Both the position numbers and the translations under genes were made by a program. Under the pieces are notes generated by a model that had not been told where the DNA came from, ran no database searches, and saw only the letters and a list, made by a program, of their open reading frames with translations. A DNA stretch of 64,000 bases from Congregicoccus sp964517665 (GTDB lineage Bacteria > Verrucomicrobiota > Verrucomicrobiia > Opitutales > Opitutaceae). Of this stretch, positions 8,549 to 17,708 are shown one piece after another (positions within the stretch are counted from its first letter, which is position 1; each line of letters starts with the position of its first letter). The stretch covers positions 1 through 64,000 of the forward strand of contig CAZFCY010000002.1 of the NCBI GenBank assembly GCA_964517665.1, written 5' to 3'.

Positions 8549-9519
8549 CGCGCGCTCCGTCCCAACTGTTTCTGGAAAGCGCGCCGCTGATTCTGCTCGC
8601 CGGGGTCGTCGCCGTGTTCGCCGTGATCGCGCCTGGATTTCACCAGCCCGGCAACCTGCTCAACATGGTGGCGCAGGCGTCCTCCACGGGAATCGTGGCC
8701 GTCGGAATGACGTTCGTGCTGCTCACCGCGGGGGTCGATCTTTCGGTGGGCGCGATCATGTTCATCGCGGCCGCGATCGGCGGGAAGCTGCTGTTGCAGG
8801 GCTCGCCGATCGCGCTCGTGCTTCCGGCCATGGTGCTGATCGGCGTCGTCGCGGGCTCGATCAACGCGCTGTTGATCACCCGCCTGCGGCTCATCCCGTT
8901 CGTCGTCACGCTGGCCACGCTCTACCTCGGCCGCGGCTTCGCGCTCTGGATCACCGAGACGCGGGCGATGAACCTGCCGGACGCCTTCATCACGCTCGGC
9001 TCCTCGCGCATCGCGGGCCTGCCGACGCCGGTGCTCGTCTTCGCCGGCGTCGTGCTCGTGGCGCACGTGGCGCTGCGGCACACGCCGTTCGGCCGGCAGG
9101 TCTGCGCCATCGGCCACGATCTGTCGGCGGCCCGCAAGGCGGGCGTCGCTACCGGCCGCATCCTCGCCGGCGTGTACGTGATCAGCGGATGTTGCGCCGC
9201 GATCGGCGCGATCGTCGCGCTCTCGCAGCTCGGCGCAGTCTCGCCGCGTTTCGGCCTGCAGAAGGAATTCTCCGCCATCGCCGCCGCCGTGCTGGGAGGA
9301 ACCAGCCTGTTCGGCGGCCGCGGCAATGTCTTTCCCGGCACCGTTCTCGGCGCGCTGCTGATGCAGACGGTCGAGAACGGGCTGGTGATGGCCAACGCCG
9401 ATCCCTACCTCTACCCGGTCGTCACCAGCGGGATCATTTTCCTCGCGGTGCTCCTCGACAGTCTCCGCAACCGCCTGCTCGCCACGCGGAGGCGAAGAGT
9501 CGTCCGGGTGGAGGCGTGA
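8545..9519 (+). CDS. ABC sugar transporter permease (RbsC-like), second copy
   Basis: Second permease of the ribose-type importer, 324 residues. It shows the same motifs as its partner: GMTFVLLTAGVDLSVGAIMF near the N-terminus and AAAVLGGTSLFGGRGNVF with TVLGALLMQTVENGL near the C-terminus. The start is taken as the GTG at 8545, overlapping the ATPase stop (GTGA), because it gives a normal short N-terminus before the first helix. Two different permeases rather than a homodimer is a known arrangement in this transporter class. Confidence 0.9.
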   Translation: MTRAPSQLFLESAPLILLAGVVAVFAVIAPGFHQPGNLLNMVAQASSTGIVAVGMTFVLLTAGVDLSVGAIMFIAAAIGGKLLLQGSPIALVLPAMVLIGVVAGSINALLITRLRLIPFVVTLATLYLGRGFALWITETRAMNLPDAFITLGSSRIAGLPTPVLVFAGVVLVAHVALRHTPFGRQVCAIGHDLSAARKAGVATGRILAGVYVISGCCAAIGAIVALSQLGAVSPRFGLQKEFSAIAAAVLGGTSLFGGRGNVFPGTVLGALLMQTVENGLVMANADPYLYPVVTSGIIFLAVLLDSLRNRLLATRRRRVVRVEA

Positions 9520-9529
9520 CCCTTTGCCC

Positions 9530-12064
9530 ATGACCTCGCTCCCCCTTTCCGATCGATCCTGGTATTTCCGCGACGCCACGCGCCGCGAAAAATGGCGCGC
9601 CGCCGCCGTGCCCGGCTGCGTCCATCGCGACCTGCTGCGACACAAGCTGATTCCCGATCCGTTTTACGGCCGGAACGAACTCGACCTCCAGTGGATCGAG
9701 GAGCGCGATTGGGAGTACCGCTGCGTGTTCGACGTCCCTCCCGCCCTCCTGGACGAAGAGGTGGTCGAACTCGTCGCCGACGGGCTCGACACGGTCGCGA
9801 CGGTATTCGTGAACAACCGCGCCATCGCCACGACCGAGAACATGTTTCTCGGCCACCGCTGGAACGTAAAACCACGCCTGCGGCGCGGCCGCAACGAGCT
9901 GCGCATCCGTTTCTCCAGCGCGACGCGCCACATCCGCTCGCGCCGCCTCGATCACCAGCCGCGCGAATTCAACGACCCCGTCGGCCGCTGCTCGGCGATC
10001 CGCAAACAACAATGCCAGTTCGGCTGGGACTGGGGCCCGCGGCTCGTCACCGCCGGCATCTGGCGCGACATCCGGCTGGAGGCATGGAGCGGCAACCGCC
10101 TGGACACCGTCGCGGTAAAACAACACCACGACGGCGCAGGCGGCGTCACCCTCTCCTTCACGCCCGGGCTTGCGCGCCCGGAGGCCGGCATCCGAATCGG
10201 CGGCGCGCTCTCGATCGAAGGCCGCATCGTGGCGGAAATATCAGGCGCCGAGTGCCAGCTCTCGAATCCGCGCCTCTGGTGGCCCAACGGCCTCGGCGGG
10301 CAACCGCTCTACGATCTCGACCTCGCGGTCGCCGACGCGACCGGCCGCATCATCGGCAGGTGGAGACGCCGCATCGGCCTGCGCGCCATCGCGTTCGACC
10401 GGCAGCGGGACATGGAGGGCGAGTCGTTCCGCTTCATCGTCAACGGCCGCCCCGTCTTCGCCAAGGGCGCGAACTGGATTCCCGCGCACAGCTTCGTCGC
10501 CGGACTCACGCGCGCCGACTACGCCCGCGATCTCCGCGCCGCCGCCGAGGTCCATATGAACATGATCCGCGTCTGGGGCGGCGGCATCTACGAGAGCGAG
10601 GATTTCTACGACCTGTGCGACGAACTCGGGCTGATGGTCTGGCAGGACTTCATGTTCGCCGTGACCATCCAGCCGGGCGACGACGAATTCCTCCGCAGCG
10701 CGCAGGCGGAGGCCGAACACCAGGCGCGGCGCCTGCGCCATCGCGCCTGTCTCGCCTTGTGGTGCGGCAACAACGAGATCGAGCAGCTCAACGGCGATCT
10801 CTTCGAAGATCCGCGATTGCGCGCGCACGCCGACGCGCTCTTCAAGGGCGTGCTGGCCGACGCGGTCCGGACCTGCGATGGAACAACCGGCTACTGGCCC
10901 TCCTCGCAATATCGCGGCGACGGCGACAACTCGCACGAGGCCGGCGAGAAGCGTGGCGACACGCATTATTGGGATGTGTGGCACCTCCGCCAGCCGGTGA
11001 AGGATTACGAGAAGTGGCGTTTCCGCTTCGTCTCCGAATTTGGGATGCAAAGCTACTGCTCTCCCGAGACCCAGGCGACGTTCTGTCCGGCGAAGGACGT
11101 CAATCTCTTCGGCCGCGAGATGGAGAACCACCAGAAGAACCGCAGCGGCAACCAGCGGATCCTCGACTATATTTCGCAGCGCTACCGGTTTCCCAACACG
11201 CAGGAGGACCTGATCTATCTCTCGCAGATCAACCAGGCCTACGCGATGCAGACGGCGATCGAGCACTACCGGCGCCTCATGCCGCATTGCATGGGCGCGC
11301 TCTACTGGCAGCTCAACGACTGCTGGCCGGTCGCCTCCTGGAGTTCGATCGAATCGACCGGCCGCTGGCGCGCGCTCCACTACGCGGCCCGTCGTTTCTT
11401 CGCGCCGGCGCTGGTCACCGCCCGGCTCTCCGCCGACGAGACGACGAGCATCGGCAACTACCGCGTGCCCGGCTCCGGCGAGGCGCATCTTCACACCGTC
11501 TCCGACCTCGTCGAGCCGACTCCCGCCCTGCTGCGCTGGACCCTCGCCGGCTTCGACGGGCGCGCCCATGCGAGCGGTTCGAAGCGCATCGTCCTGCGCT
11601 ACGGAGAAAGCGCGCGCTGGCGCACCCTCGACCTGCGCAAACTTCTCGCCCGCCACGGTCGCGACGAGGTTTGCCTGAGGATCTCGCTCACGGCCGAGGC
11701 GGGTGTCCGCGCGCGCGGCGAGCCGGCTCTTCTCGGCGAGAACACCCTCCTCTTCGCGCCTCCTCGCTTTCTCTCGCTCCCGCGCGCGAAAACAACGGTC
11801 GCCGCGCGCCGGGCATCCGCCCGCTCTTTCGCGGTCACGTTCACCTCGAGCACGTACCAGCATTGCTTCCACTTCGAGGTGGACGGCGTGTCCTACAAGG
11901 CGACGGACAACTTCTTCGATCTCCATCCGCGCGAACCCAAAACCATCGTGATCGAATGCGAGGGCGAAGGCGCGATGACCGTCCAACAGTTTCGCACGCG
12001 TCTGCGGTTTCATTCCCTCGTGGACACGTATCAGGCGCCGCCCGCGAAAAGAAAACGCCGATGA
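9530..12064 (+). CDS. Glycoside hydrolase family 2, beta-mannosidase-like
   Basis: Cytoplasmic exo-glycosidase of 844 residues. The N-terminal jelly-roll contains the beta-mannosidase marker CQFGWDWGPRLVTAGIW. The TIM barrel begins with KGANWIPAHSFVAGLTRADY and continues with MIRVWGGGIYESEDFYDLCDELG and VWQDFMFA. Candidate catalytic residues are Glu416 (acid/base, in WCGNNEIE) and Glu503 (nucleophile, in VSEFGMQSY). No signal peptide is seen, so it should act on imported oligosaccharides or glycosides. A TTG six bases upstream could also start it. It overlaps the next gene by ATGA. A mannosidase is unexpected in an apiose operon, so its true glycone may differ from mannose. Confidence 0.88.
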   Translation: MTSLPLSDRSWYFRDATRREKWRAAAVPGCVHRDLLRHKLIPDPFYGRNELDLQWIEERDWEYRCVFDVPPALLDEEVVELVADGLDTVATVFVNNRAIATTENMFLGHRWNVKPRLRRGRNELRIRFSSATRHIRSRRLDHQPREFNDPVGRCSAIRKQQCQFGWDWGPRLVTAGIWRDIRLEAWSGNRLDTVAVKQHHDGAGGVTLSFTPGLARPEAGIRIGGALSIEGRIVAEISGAECQLSNPRLWWPNGLGGQPLYDLDLAVADATGRIIGRWRRRIGLRAIAFDRQRDMEGESFRFIVNGRPVFAKGANWIPAHSFVAGLTRADYARDLRAAAEVHMNMIRVWGGGIYESEDFYDLCDELGLMVWQDFMFAVTIQPGDDEFLRSAQAEAEHQARRLRHRACLALWCGNNEIEQLNGDLFEDPRLRAHADALFKGVLADAVRTCDGTTGYWPSSQYRGDGDNSHEAGEKRGDTHYWDVWHLRQPVKDYEKWRFRFVSEFGMQSYCSPETQATFCPAKDVNLFGREMENHQKNRSGNQRILDYISQRYRFPNTQEDLIYLSQINQAYAMQTAIEHYRRLMPHCMGALYWQLNDCWPVASWSSIESTGRWRALHYAARRFFAPALVTARLSADETTSIGNYRVPGSGEAHLHTVSDLVEPTPALLRWTLAGFDGRAHASGSKRIVLRYGESARWRTLDLRKLLARHGRDEVCLRISLTAEAGVRARGEPALLGENTLLFAPPRFLSLPRAKTTVAARRASARSFAVTFTSSTYQHCFHFEVDGVSYKATDNFFDLHPREPKTIVIECEGEGAMTVQQFRTRLRFHSLVDTYQAPPAKRKRR

Positions 12065-13833
12065 ACGCCGACACGCTCGTCCTGCGCGCCGGCTCGCTTC
12101 GGATGCTGTTCAATCCCGCCGAAGGCTCGGCGCGTTATATACTCGCCGGTGATCACGAAGTGCTTCGCGGCATCGGCGCGCCGGTGCGCGACGCAAGCTG
12201 GGCGACGATCTCCCCGCGCATCTCCGATCTCGTGACACGGCAGACGGACGACGCTTTTGAAATCACCTTCGAGGCCCGCTGCCGCGCCGACGAGATCGAC
12301 TTTCGCTGGAAGGGCACACTCCGCGGCAGCGCCGACCACGTGTTCACCTTCGAGTTCGACGGCGAGGCGCTCGCCGGCTTCAAGCGCAACCGCATCGGGA
12401 TCTGCGTGCTCCACCCAGCGGAGCTGCGCGGCCGGCCGTGCGCCGTGACGCACGGCGACGGCACGCGTGAGGACGGCGCGTTTCCCGACACGATCCGCGT
12501 CGGCGCGCCGTTCACGAACATCCGGGCCATCCGTCACCGGATCGCGCCCGGCCTCGAGGCGGAGGTGCTTCTCGAAGGAGACGCGTTCGAAATGGAAGAC
12601 CAGCGCAACTGGACCGACGCTTCCTTCAAAACCTATTGCACGCCCCTCTCCCTGCCGCGGCCGGTCCAGGTAAACAAGGGCGACCGCGTGCGCCAGAAGG
12701 CCACCGTCCGCCTCCACGGCGCCGCGGCGCGGCAGACATCCGGTTTCACCCCGCCGTGGCGCGCGCCGGACGAAGTGACGATCGAGATCGGCGCGCGCGC
12801 CGGCCGCGCGCTCCCGGCGCGCGGCGTGATCTGGAATGTATCCAGTTTTTCAGGACAACTCCTGGAAGCGATGCGCCCGCTGCGGCTCGATCACCTGCGC
12901 GTCGATCTCGAGCCCGGCGGCCGCGAGCGCGCCGCGGTCTTGCGCTCCGCCTCGATCGCCGCGGCCGAACTCGGCGCGGGCCTCGAACTCGCGCTCTGCC
13001 TTGGCGATCCCGTGGAGGATCAGCTCGCGCGGACGCGGGACGAACTCGCCGCCCTGGATCCGGCGCCGCGCATCGACCGCTGGCTGGTGTTCCACGAGGC
13101 CGATTACAGCACGCCACCTGCGGTGATCGAAGCCGCGCGCGCGGCTTTCGTAGGGACGCCGTGGGCCGCGCCGGTCGGCGGCGGATCCACGGAGAATTTC
13201 ACCGAGCTGAATCTCCGCCCGGCGGGCGCGTCGGCCGCCGACTTCACCGTTCACGCCTGCAACCCGCAGGTGCACGCGTTCGACGAGGCTTCTATCGTCG
13301 AAACACTCGCGATGCAGGGGCTCACCGCGGCCGGCGCGCGGCGGCTCTCCGGCGGGCGTCCCGTCGTGGTGTCGCCGGTGACATTCACCCGTCGCTGGCG
13401 CGTCGGCGAAACGGGAGCGCCCCCGCGCATGTCGCCTTGTTTTCCGCCCTTCCAGACCGATCCCCGCCTCGCGTCTCCCTTCGCCGCCGCATGGATGCTC
13501 GGCAGCCTCGCCGCGCTCGCGCGCGAAGGTGTCGCGAGCGCGACCTGGTTCGAAGCGGTCGGCGACAACGGCCTGTTCTCCGAAGACGGCGCGCTCCGGC
13601 CGGTGGGCGCGGTCTTCGCCTCCGTCGCGGATTTCGCGCGCGCCGAAGTCGTCGATGCGCGTTCGAGCCATCCGCTCTGCGCCTCGGCGCTCGCCCTCGA
13701 ATCCAAAGGCCGGCGGCTCCTCGTGCTCGCCAGCCACCGCGACACCGCGCAACCCGCGCGCATCCGCGGCGCGTGGGGCGAGCGGATCCTCCAACTCGCC
13801 GGCCACGGCGCGCAATCGCTCGCATTTCCATGA
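12061..13833 (+). CDS. apnL: D-apionate lactonase-like protein
   Basis: Probable cytoplasmic hydrolase opening D-apionolactone to D-apionate; 590 residues. The N-terminal beta-rich part carries NRIGICVLHP, AVTHGDGTREDGAFPDTIR and the very characteristic FEMEDQRNWTDASFKTY, which I recognise from the D-apionate lactonase family. A central TIM-barrel-like region (about residues 250-480, including RPVVVSPVTFTRRW and CFPPFQTDPR) and a small C-terminal domain follow. No signal peptide. It overlaps the mannosidase-like gene before and the GH140 gene after by four bases each. The match to the family is clear by eye; the exact reaction is inferred from the family and from the apiose dehydrogenase-like gene at the head of the same operon. 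Confidence 0.72.
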   Translation: MNADTLVLRAGSLRMLFNPAEGSARYILAGDHEVLRGIGAPVRDASWATISPRISDLVTRQTDDAFEITFEARCRADEIDFRWKGTLRGSADHVFTFEFDGEALAGFKRNRIGICVLHPAELRGRPCAVTHGDGTREDGAFPDTIRVGAPFTNIRAIRHRIAPGLEAEVLLEGDAFEMEDQRNWTDASFKTYCTPLSLPRPVQVNKGDRVRQKATVRLHGAAARQTSGFTPPWRAPDEVTIEIGARAGRALPARGVIWNVSSFSGQLLEAMRPLRLDHLRVDLEPGGRERAAVLRSASIAAAELGAGLELALCLGDPVEDQLARTRDELAALDPAPRIDRWLVFHEADYSTPPAVIEAARAAFVGTPWAAPVGGGSTENFTELNLRPAGASAADFTVHACNPQVHAFDEASIVETLAMQGLTAAGARRLSGGRPVVVSPVTFTRRWRVGETGAPPRMSPCFPPFQTDPRLASPFAAAWMLGSLAALAREGVASATWFEAVGDNGLFSEDGALRPVGAVFASVADFARAEVVDARSSHPLCASALALESKGRRLLVLASHRDTAQPARIRGAWGERILQLAGHGAQSLAFP

Positions 13834-15332
13834 ACACGTCCCCATCGATCCATGCCGCCCGCCTGACCGCGCTGGCGATCCTGTATTCACTTTTTGGATG
13901 CGCCCTGGCCTCCGCGAGCCGCCCGCCGGACGCCCCTCTTCCCCGCGTGCGTGTTCACGCGGAGGGGCACTATCTGGAAACCACCGACGGCAAACCGTTT
14001 TTCTGGCTGGGCGACACGGCGTGGGGCCTCGTTCACGGCCTGACCCGCGAGGAAGCGAGCTACTACCTCGACACGCGCGCCCGGCAGGGCTTCAACGTCG
14101 TTCAGATCGTCGCGCTCGACGAGGTCGATGCGCGGCGCGCTTCGGCGCTCTACGGAAGCCCGCTCATCGACAACGACCCGCTGCGACCGAACGAAGCCTA
14201 TTTCGGACGGATCGTGGAGATCGTGGACGAAGCCGCCTCGAAAGGCATTTACGTCGTCCTCCTTCCGGCCTGGGGCGACAAGGTGAGCTGGGGCATCGGC
14301 CCGCGGATGTTTCGCCTCGACAACCTCGACGTCGCGCGCGCCTACGGATCCCATCTGGGCGCGCGACTGAAGGATCGCGCCAACGTCATCTGGATGCTCG
14401 GCGGCGACCGCCCTCCGCGCTTGAATCCCGAACGGCCGCGCAACGACGCCCGCGCCGCGGGTTTCGCCGACGACCACGACTGGCGCCCGATCTGGCGCGA
14501 GATGGCGCAAGGCATCGCCGAAGGTTCCGGGTTCGATCCCCTCTGCCTGTATCATCCCTCGGGCACCTCCTACACCTCCCGTGATCTCCATCAGGAAACC
14601 TGGCTCGACATCAACGGCATGCAAAGCGGGCACGGCGCCGGCCTCGATTTCCCCGTCTGGGACTGGATCGCCGGCGACTTCGCGCTCGAGCCGGTGAAGC
14701 CGACGCTGGATCTCGAGCCCAACTACGAGGACCATCCCGTCGATCCGTGGCCGCGCTGGGATCCTTCACTCGGTTACTTCCGCGATCACGACGTGCGCAA
14801 GCAATGCTACCGCTCCGTGCTCGCCGGCGGCTGTGGCGTCACCTACGGCCATCACGCGGTATGGCCATTTGCCGGCTCGCGCAATCCGGTCATCAACCAC
14901 GGCGACCGCGACTGGATAAGCGCGCTGCACCGGCCGGCCGCGCAACAGATGCATCATCTGCGCGCGCTGATCGAATCACGGCCGTTTTTCTCGCGCGTCC
15001 CCGATCCATCGCTGGCGCGCAACTCGTCGATCAATCGCTCGGAGCACATCGTCGCGTGCCGCGATCGCGAGGGCACGTATGCCTTTGTCTATTTCCCCAA
15101 TCGCGACCAGACCGCGACCATCGATCTCGCCCGCCTCGGCGCCCGGGAGCTGGTCGCGTGGTGGCACGATCCGCGCACGGGTTTCCCCCACCCTGTGGGC
15201 GCGATCGAGGGCGGAGCCGCGCGGGATTTCACCAGCCCGCGCCACGGCCCCGACTGGGTGCTCGTCATCGACGATGCCGCGGCCGGTTACCCGCGCCCCG
15301 GAACGCCTTTGAACGAAAACAACCCGCGCTGA
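13830..15332 (+). CDS. Secreted GH140-type apiosidase (DUF4038 family)
   Basis: Extracytoplasmic glycosidase of 500 residues. After a signal peptide (LTALAILYSLFGCALASA) comes an apiosidase-like catalytic domain with LETTDGKPFFWLGDTAWGL, GFNVVQIVALDEVD, VVLLPAWGDKVSWG and VIWMLGGDRPPR. It continues with LDINGMQSGHGAG and LDLEPNYEDHP, and a small C-terminal beta domain ends the protein. Asp193 (in GGDR) and Glu296 (in LEPNYED) are the candidate catalytic pair. Characterised GH140 members remove apiose from rhamnogalacturonan II. The start overlaps the lactonase stop (ATGA). Some DUF4038 proteins have other activities, but the apiose genes in the operon favour apiosidase. Confidence 0.8.
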   Translation: MNTSPSIHAARLTALAILYSLFGCALASASRPPDAPLPRVRVHAEGHYLETTDGKPFFWLGDTAWGLVHGLTREEASYYLDTRARQGFNVVQIVALDEVDARRASALYGSPLIDNDPLRPNEAYFGRIVEIVDEAASKGIYVVLLPAWGDKVSWGIGPRMFRLDNLDVARAYGSHLGARLKDRANVIWMLGGDRPPRLNPERPRNDARAAGFADDHDWRPIWREMAQGIAEGSGFDPLCLYHPSGTSYTSRDLHQETWLDINGMQSGHGAGLDFPVWDWIAGDFALEPVKPTLDLEPNYEDHPVDPWPRWDPSLGYFRDHDVRKQCYRSVLAGGCGVTYGHHAVWPFAGSRNPVINHGDRDWISALHRPAAQQMHHLRALIESRPFFSRVPDPSLARNSSINRSEHIVACRDREGTYAFVYFPNRDQTATIDLARLGARELVAWWHDPRTGFPHPVGAIEGGAARDFTSPRHGPDWVLVIDDAAAGYPRPGTPLNENNPR

Positions 15333-15372
15333 AAGAAATGCGGCCCGCCGCTCACAACCACTCGATATAGCA

Positions 15373-16728
15373 ATGGAATTCCCTTTCGGCCGGGCGCCTT
15401 TCTTCATCCTGCTCGCCGCGCTCGGATCCGGCGCGGGCGTCCTGATCACCCACTCACGCTACCGCGCCGAGCGTCCGGATCTGGTCGTCGCGACCCATGC
15501 GCGGCTCCATGCCGACATCTACCGGGCGAGGATTCCGGAGTTCGAACAGCGCCATGGCGTGAGGGTGAACGTGTTGCAGGTCGAGCGCCGCGCCCTGCGC
15601 CAGCGGCTGCTGGCCGCGTTCTCCGCCGGATCGGACGTGCCGGACATCGTGGAGATCCAGGACAACGCCTCCTACTTCCTGCGCGGCCCGCTCGAGCACA
15701 CCGGCCTGATGGACCTCACGCCCTGGGTCCGGGAGCGCGCGCTCGACCGGCGGATGGTCGAAAACCGGTTCAGCATGTGGCAGCGCGACGGCACGATCAT
15801 CGCGCTGCCGCACGACGTCCATCCAGTCATGCTGGCCTACCGGGCCGACATCGTCGAAGACGAGCTCGGAATCGATATATCGAGAATCGAGACGTGGGAC
15901 GACTTCGTCACCATCATGCGTCCCCACGTGCGCGACCTGAACGGCGACGGCACGATCGACCGCTACGCGCTCGAGCTTCCTCCGGCCGGCAGCGACACGC
16001 TGCTCATGCTCACGCTCCAGCGCGACGTGGGCCTCTTCGACGAAGCGGGCCGCGTGACGCTCGACCATGAAGAGACCGCGCAGACGATCGAGTGGTATCT
16101 GCGCCAGATTCACGGACCCGGGCGCATCGCCTACGGCATGGGCTACGGCCAGGCGCTCTGGCAGGGCATGAACGATGGCCTGGTGCTCTTCTATTTCTGC
16201 GCCGACTGGCGGGTGCGCCTGATCGAGCAATATGCCCCGGAACTCGCGGGGAAAATGAAACTCATGCCCCTGCCCGCATGGACCCGCGGCGGGCGTCGCA
16301 CGACGACCTGGTCCGCCACCGGCGGCGCGATCACGAAGAAGACCCGGAATCCCGAACTCGCCCGGCAGCTGCTCGAGTTCCTCTACGTCGATCAGTCCGA
16401 CGGCGGGCGGACCGCCTTCGACCTGCGCATCCTGCCTCCGGCGCGCGAAACGTGGGACCTTCCCGTCTTCGACACGCCGATCGATTTCTTCCGCGACCAG
16501 CCCGTGATGCGGCTCTTCGCCGATCTCGCGCCGGACGTGCCCGCAAACTACGCGAGCCCATACACCCTCACCGCGCAGGCCAAGCGCGACGACGCCTTTT
16601 TCAACTGCCTCGCCTACTACCGGGCCAACGGCGAAAACGGCCTTTCACAATTCGTGCGCGCCGAACTCCGGCGCCAGGCCGACGCCGTGCGCGCGGTCAT
16701 CGCGCGCAATATCATCACGAACCAATGA
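15373..16728 (+). CDS. CUT1-type ABC transporter sugar-binding protein (family 1)
   Basis: Extracellular solute-binding protein family 1, 451 residues. An uncleaved-looking N-terminal membrane segment (FFILLAALGSGAGVLI) without a lipobox cysteine precedes the lobes. Family features are IPEFEQRHGVRVNVLQ, SDVPDIVEIQDN, GTIIALPHDVHPVMLAYRAD, a Ca-like loop DLNGDGTIDRYAL and TWSATGGAITKKTRNPELA. It is followed by two MalF/MalG-type permeases. No ATP-binding gene accompanies them in the window. The ligand is unknown; the operon suggests an apiose- or pectin-derived oligosaccharide. Confidence 0.88.
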   Translation: MEFPFGRAPFFILLAALGSGAGVLITHSRYRAERPDLVVATHARLHADIYRARIPEFEQRHGVRVNVLQVERRALRQRLLAAFSAGSDVPDIVEIQDNASYFLRGPLEHTGLMDLTPWVRERALDRRMVENRFSMWQRDGTIIALPHDVHPVMLAYRADIVEDELGIDISRIETWDDFVTIMRPHVRDLNGDGTIDRYALELPPAGSDTLLMLTLQRDVGLFDEAGRVTLDHEETAQTIEWYLRQIHGPGRIAYGMGYGQALWQGMNDGLVLFYFCADWRVRLIEQYAPELAGKMKLMPLPAWTRGGRRTTTWSATGGAITKKTRNPELARQLLEFLYVDQSDGGRTAFDLRILPPARETWDLPVFDTPIDFFRDQPVMRLFADLAPDVPANYASPYTLTAQAKRDDAFFNCLAYYRANGENGLSQFVRAELRRQADAVRAVIARNIITNQ

Positions 16729-16756
16729 ACCGGCCCGAGCAGAACCGAAAGCATCC

Positions 16757-17692
16757 ATGAACTCCGCACGCACGCTCCCGTCCCTTCCCGCGCCACGGAG
16801 ATCCGCGATCAACTGGGCGCCCTACTGGTTCGTCGCGCCCTATGTCGTGCTGACCCTCGCGTTCTTCGTCTTCCCGCTCTACAAGGCGGCCGAGCTCGCC
16901 CTGTATCAAACCGCCGGGGCTCACGCGCGCGTCTGGGTCGGATGGGACAACTTCCGGTTTCTCTTCGGCGATCCCGACTTCCGGAAGGCTTTGCTCAATA
17001 CCGCGGTCTTCTTCATCTTCGGCACGGGCGTGATGGTTCCCTGCGCGCTCGGCCTCGCCCTTCTCCTCAACGCCGGAAAGGACAGGCTCAAGGGTTTCTT
17101 TCGCCTCGTCTTCTTTTCGCCGAACATCGTCGGCCCGATCTTCGTCGGCCTGATCTTCGCGCTGCTCTTCGAACCGCGCACGGGCATCATCAACCGCCTC
17201 ATCCACGCCCTGCTCGGCTGGGGGCTCGAACAACGGTGGCTCGAGACACCCGCGCTGGTCATGCCCGCGATCGCCGTGACGAACACATGGATGTACGCGG
17301 GCTTCAACATGATCTACTTCCTCGCCGCCCTCCAGAATGTGGACCGCAGCCTGGTGGAGGCGGCGCGCATCGACGGCGCGGGCCGCTGGGCGACGTTCTG
17401 GAATGTGACCATGCCCGCCATCAAGCCGGTCGCGATCTTCGTCTTGATCATGTGCACGATCGGATCGTTTCAAGTCTTCGAACTCCCTTACGCCCTCATG
17501 CGCACCGGACAGACCGCGCAAACCGCGGGTGGCCCCGCCAACTCGGCGCTCTTCATCGTGAGCTACCTCTTCGACGCGGCCTACAACCTCAACGATCTCG
17601 GCCTCGCCTCCGCCGTCGGCTGGATCCTCGCCGCCATCATCTTCCTCGTATCCATCGTCCAACTACGGCTGGCCGGAGCGCACCGCGAGTGA
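16757..17692 (+). CDS. CUT1 ABC sugar permease, MalF/UgpA type
   Basis: Inner-membrane permease of 311 residues with six hydrophobic segments, beginning YWFVAPYVVLTLAFFVFPLY. The cytoplasmic EAA loop reads VEAARIDGAGRWATFWNVTM, followed by PAIKPVAIFVLI, as expected for the site that docks onto the ATPase. Partner of the MalG-type gene 16 bp downstream. The ATPase must be supplied from elsewhere, for example a shared MsmK-type protein. Confidence 0.92.
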   Translation: MNSARTLPSLPAPRRSAINWAPYWFVAPYVVLTLAFFVFPLYKAAELALYQTAGAHARVWVGWDNFRFLFGDPDFRKALLNTAVFFIFGTGVMVPCALGLALLLNAGKDRLKGFFRLVFFSPNIVGPIFVGLIFALLFEPRTGIINRLIHALLGWGLEQRWLETPALVMPAIAVTNTWMYAGFNMIYFLAALQNVDRSLVEAARIDGAGRWATFWNVTMPAIKPVAIFVLIMCTIGSFQVFELPYALMRTGQTAQTAGGPANSALFIVSYLFDAAYNLNDLGLASAVGWILAAIIFLVSIVQLRLAGAHRE

Positions 17693-17708
17693 CGACCACC
17701 ACCGCGCC

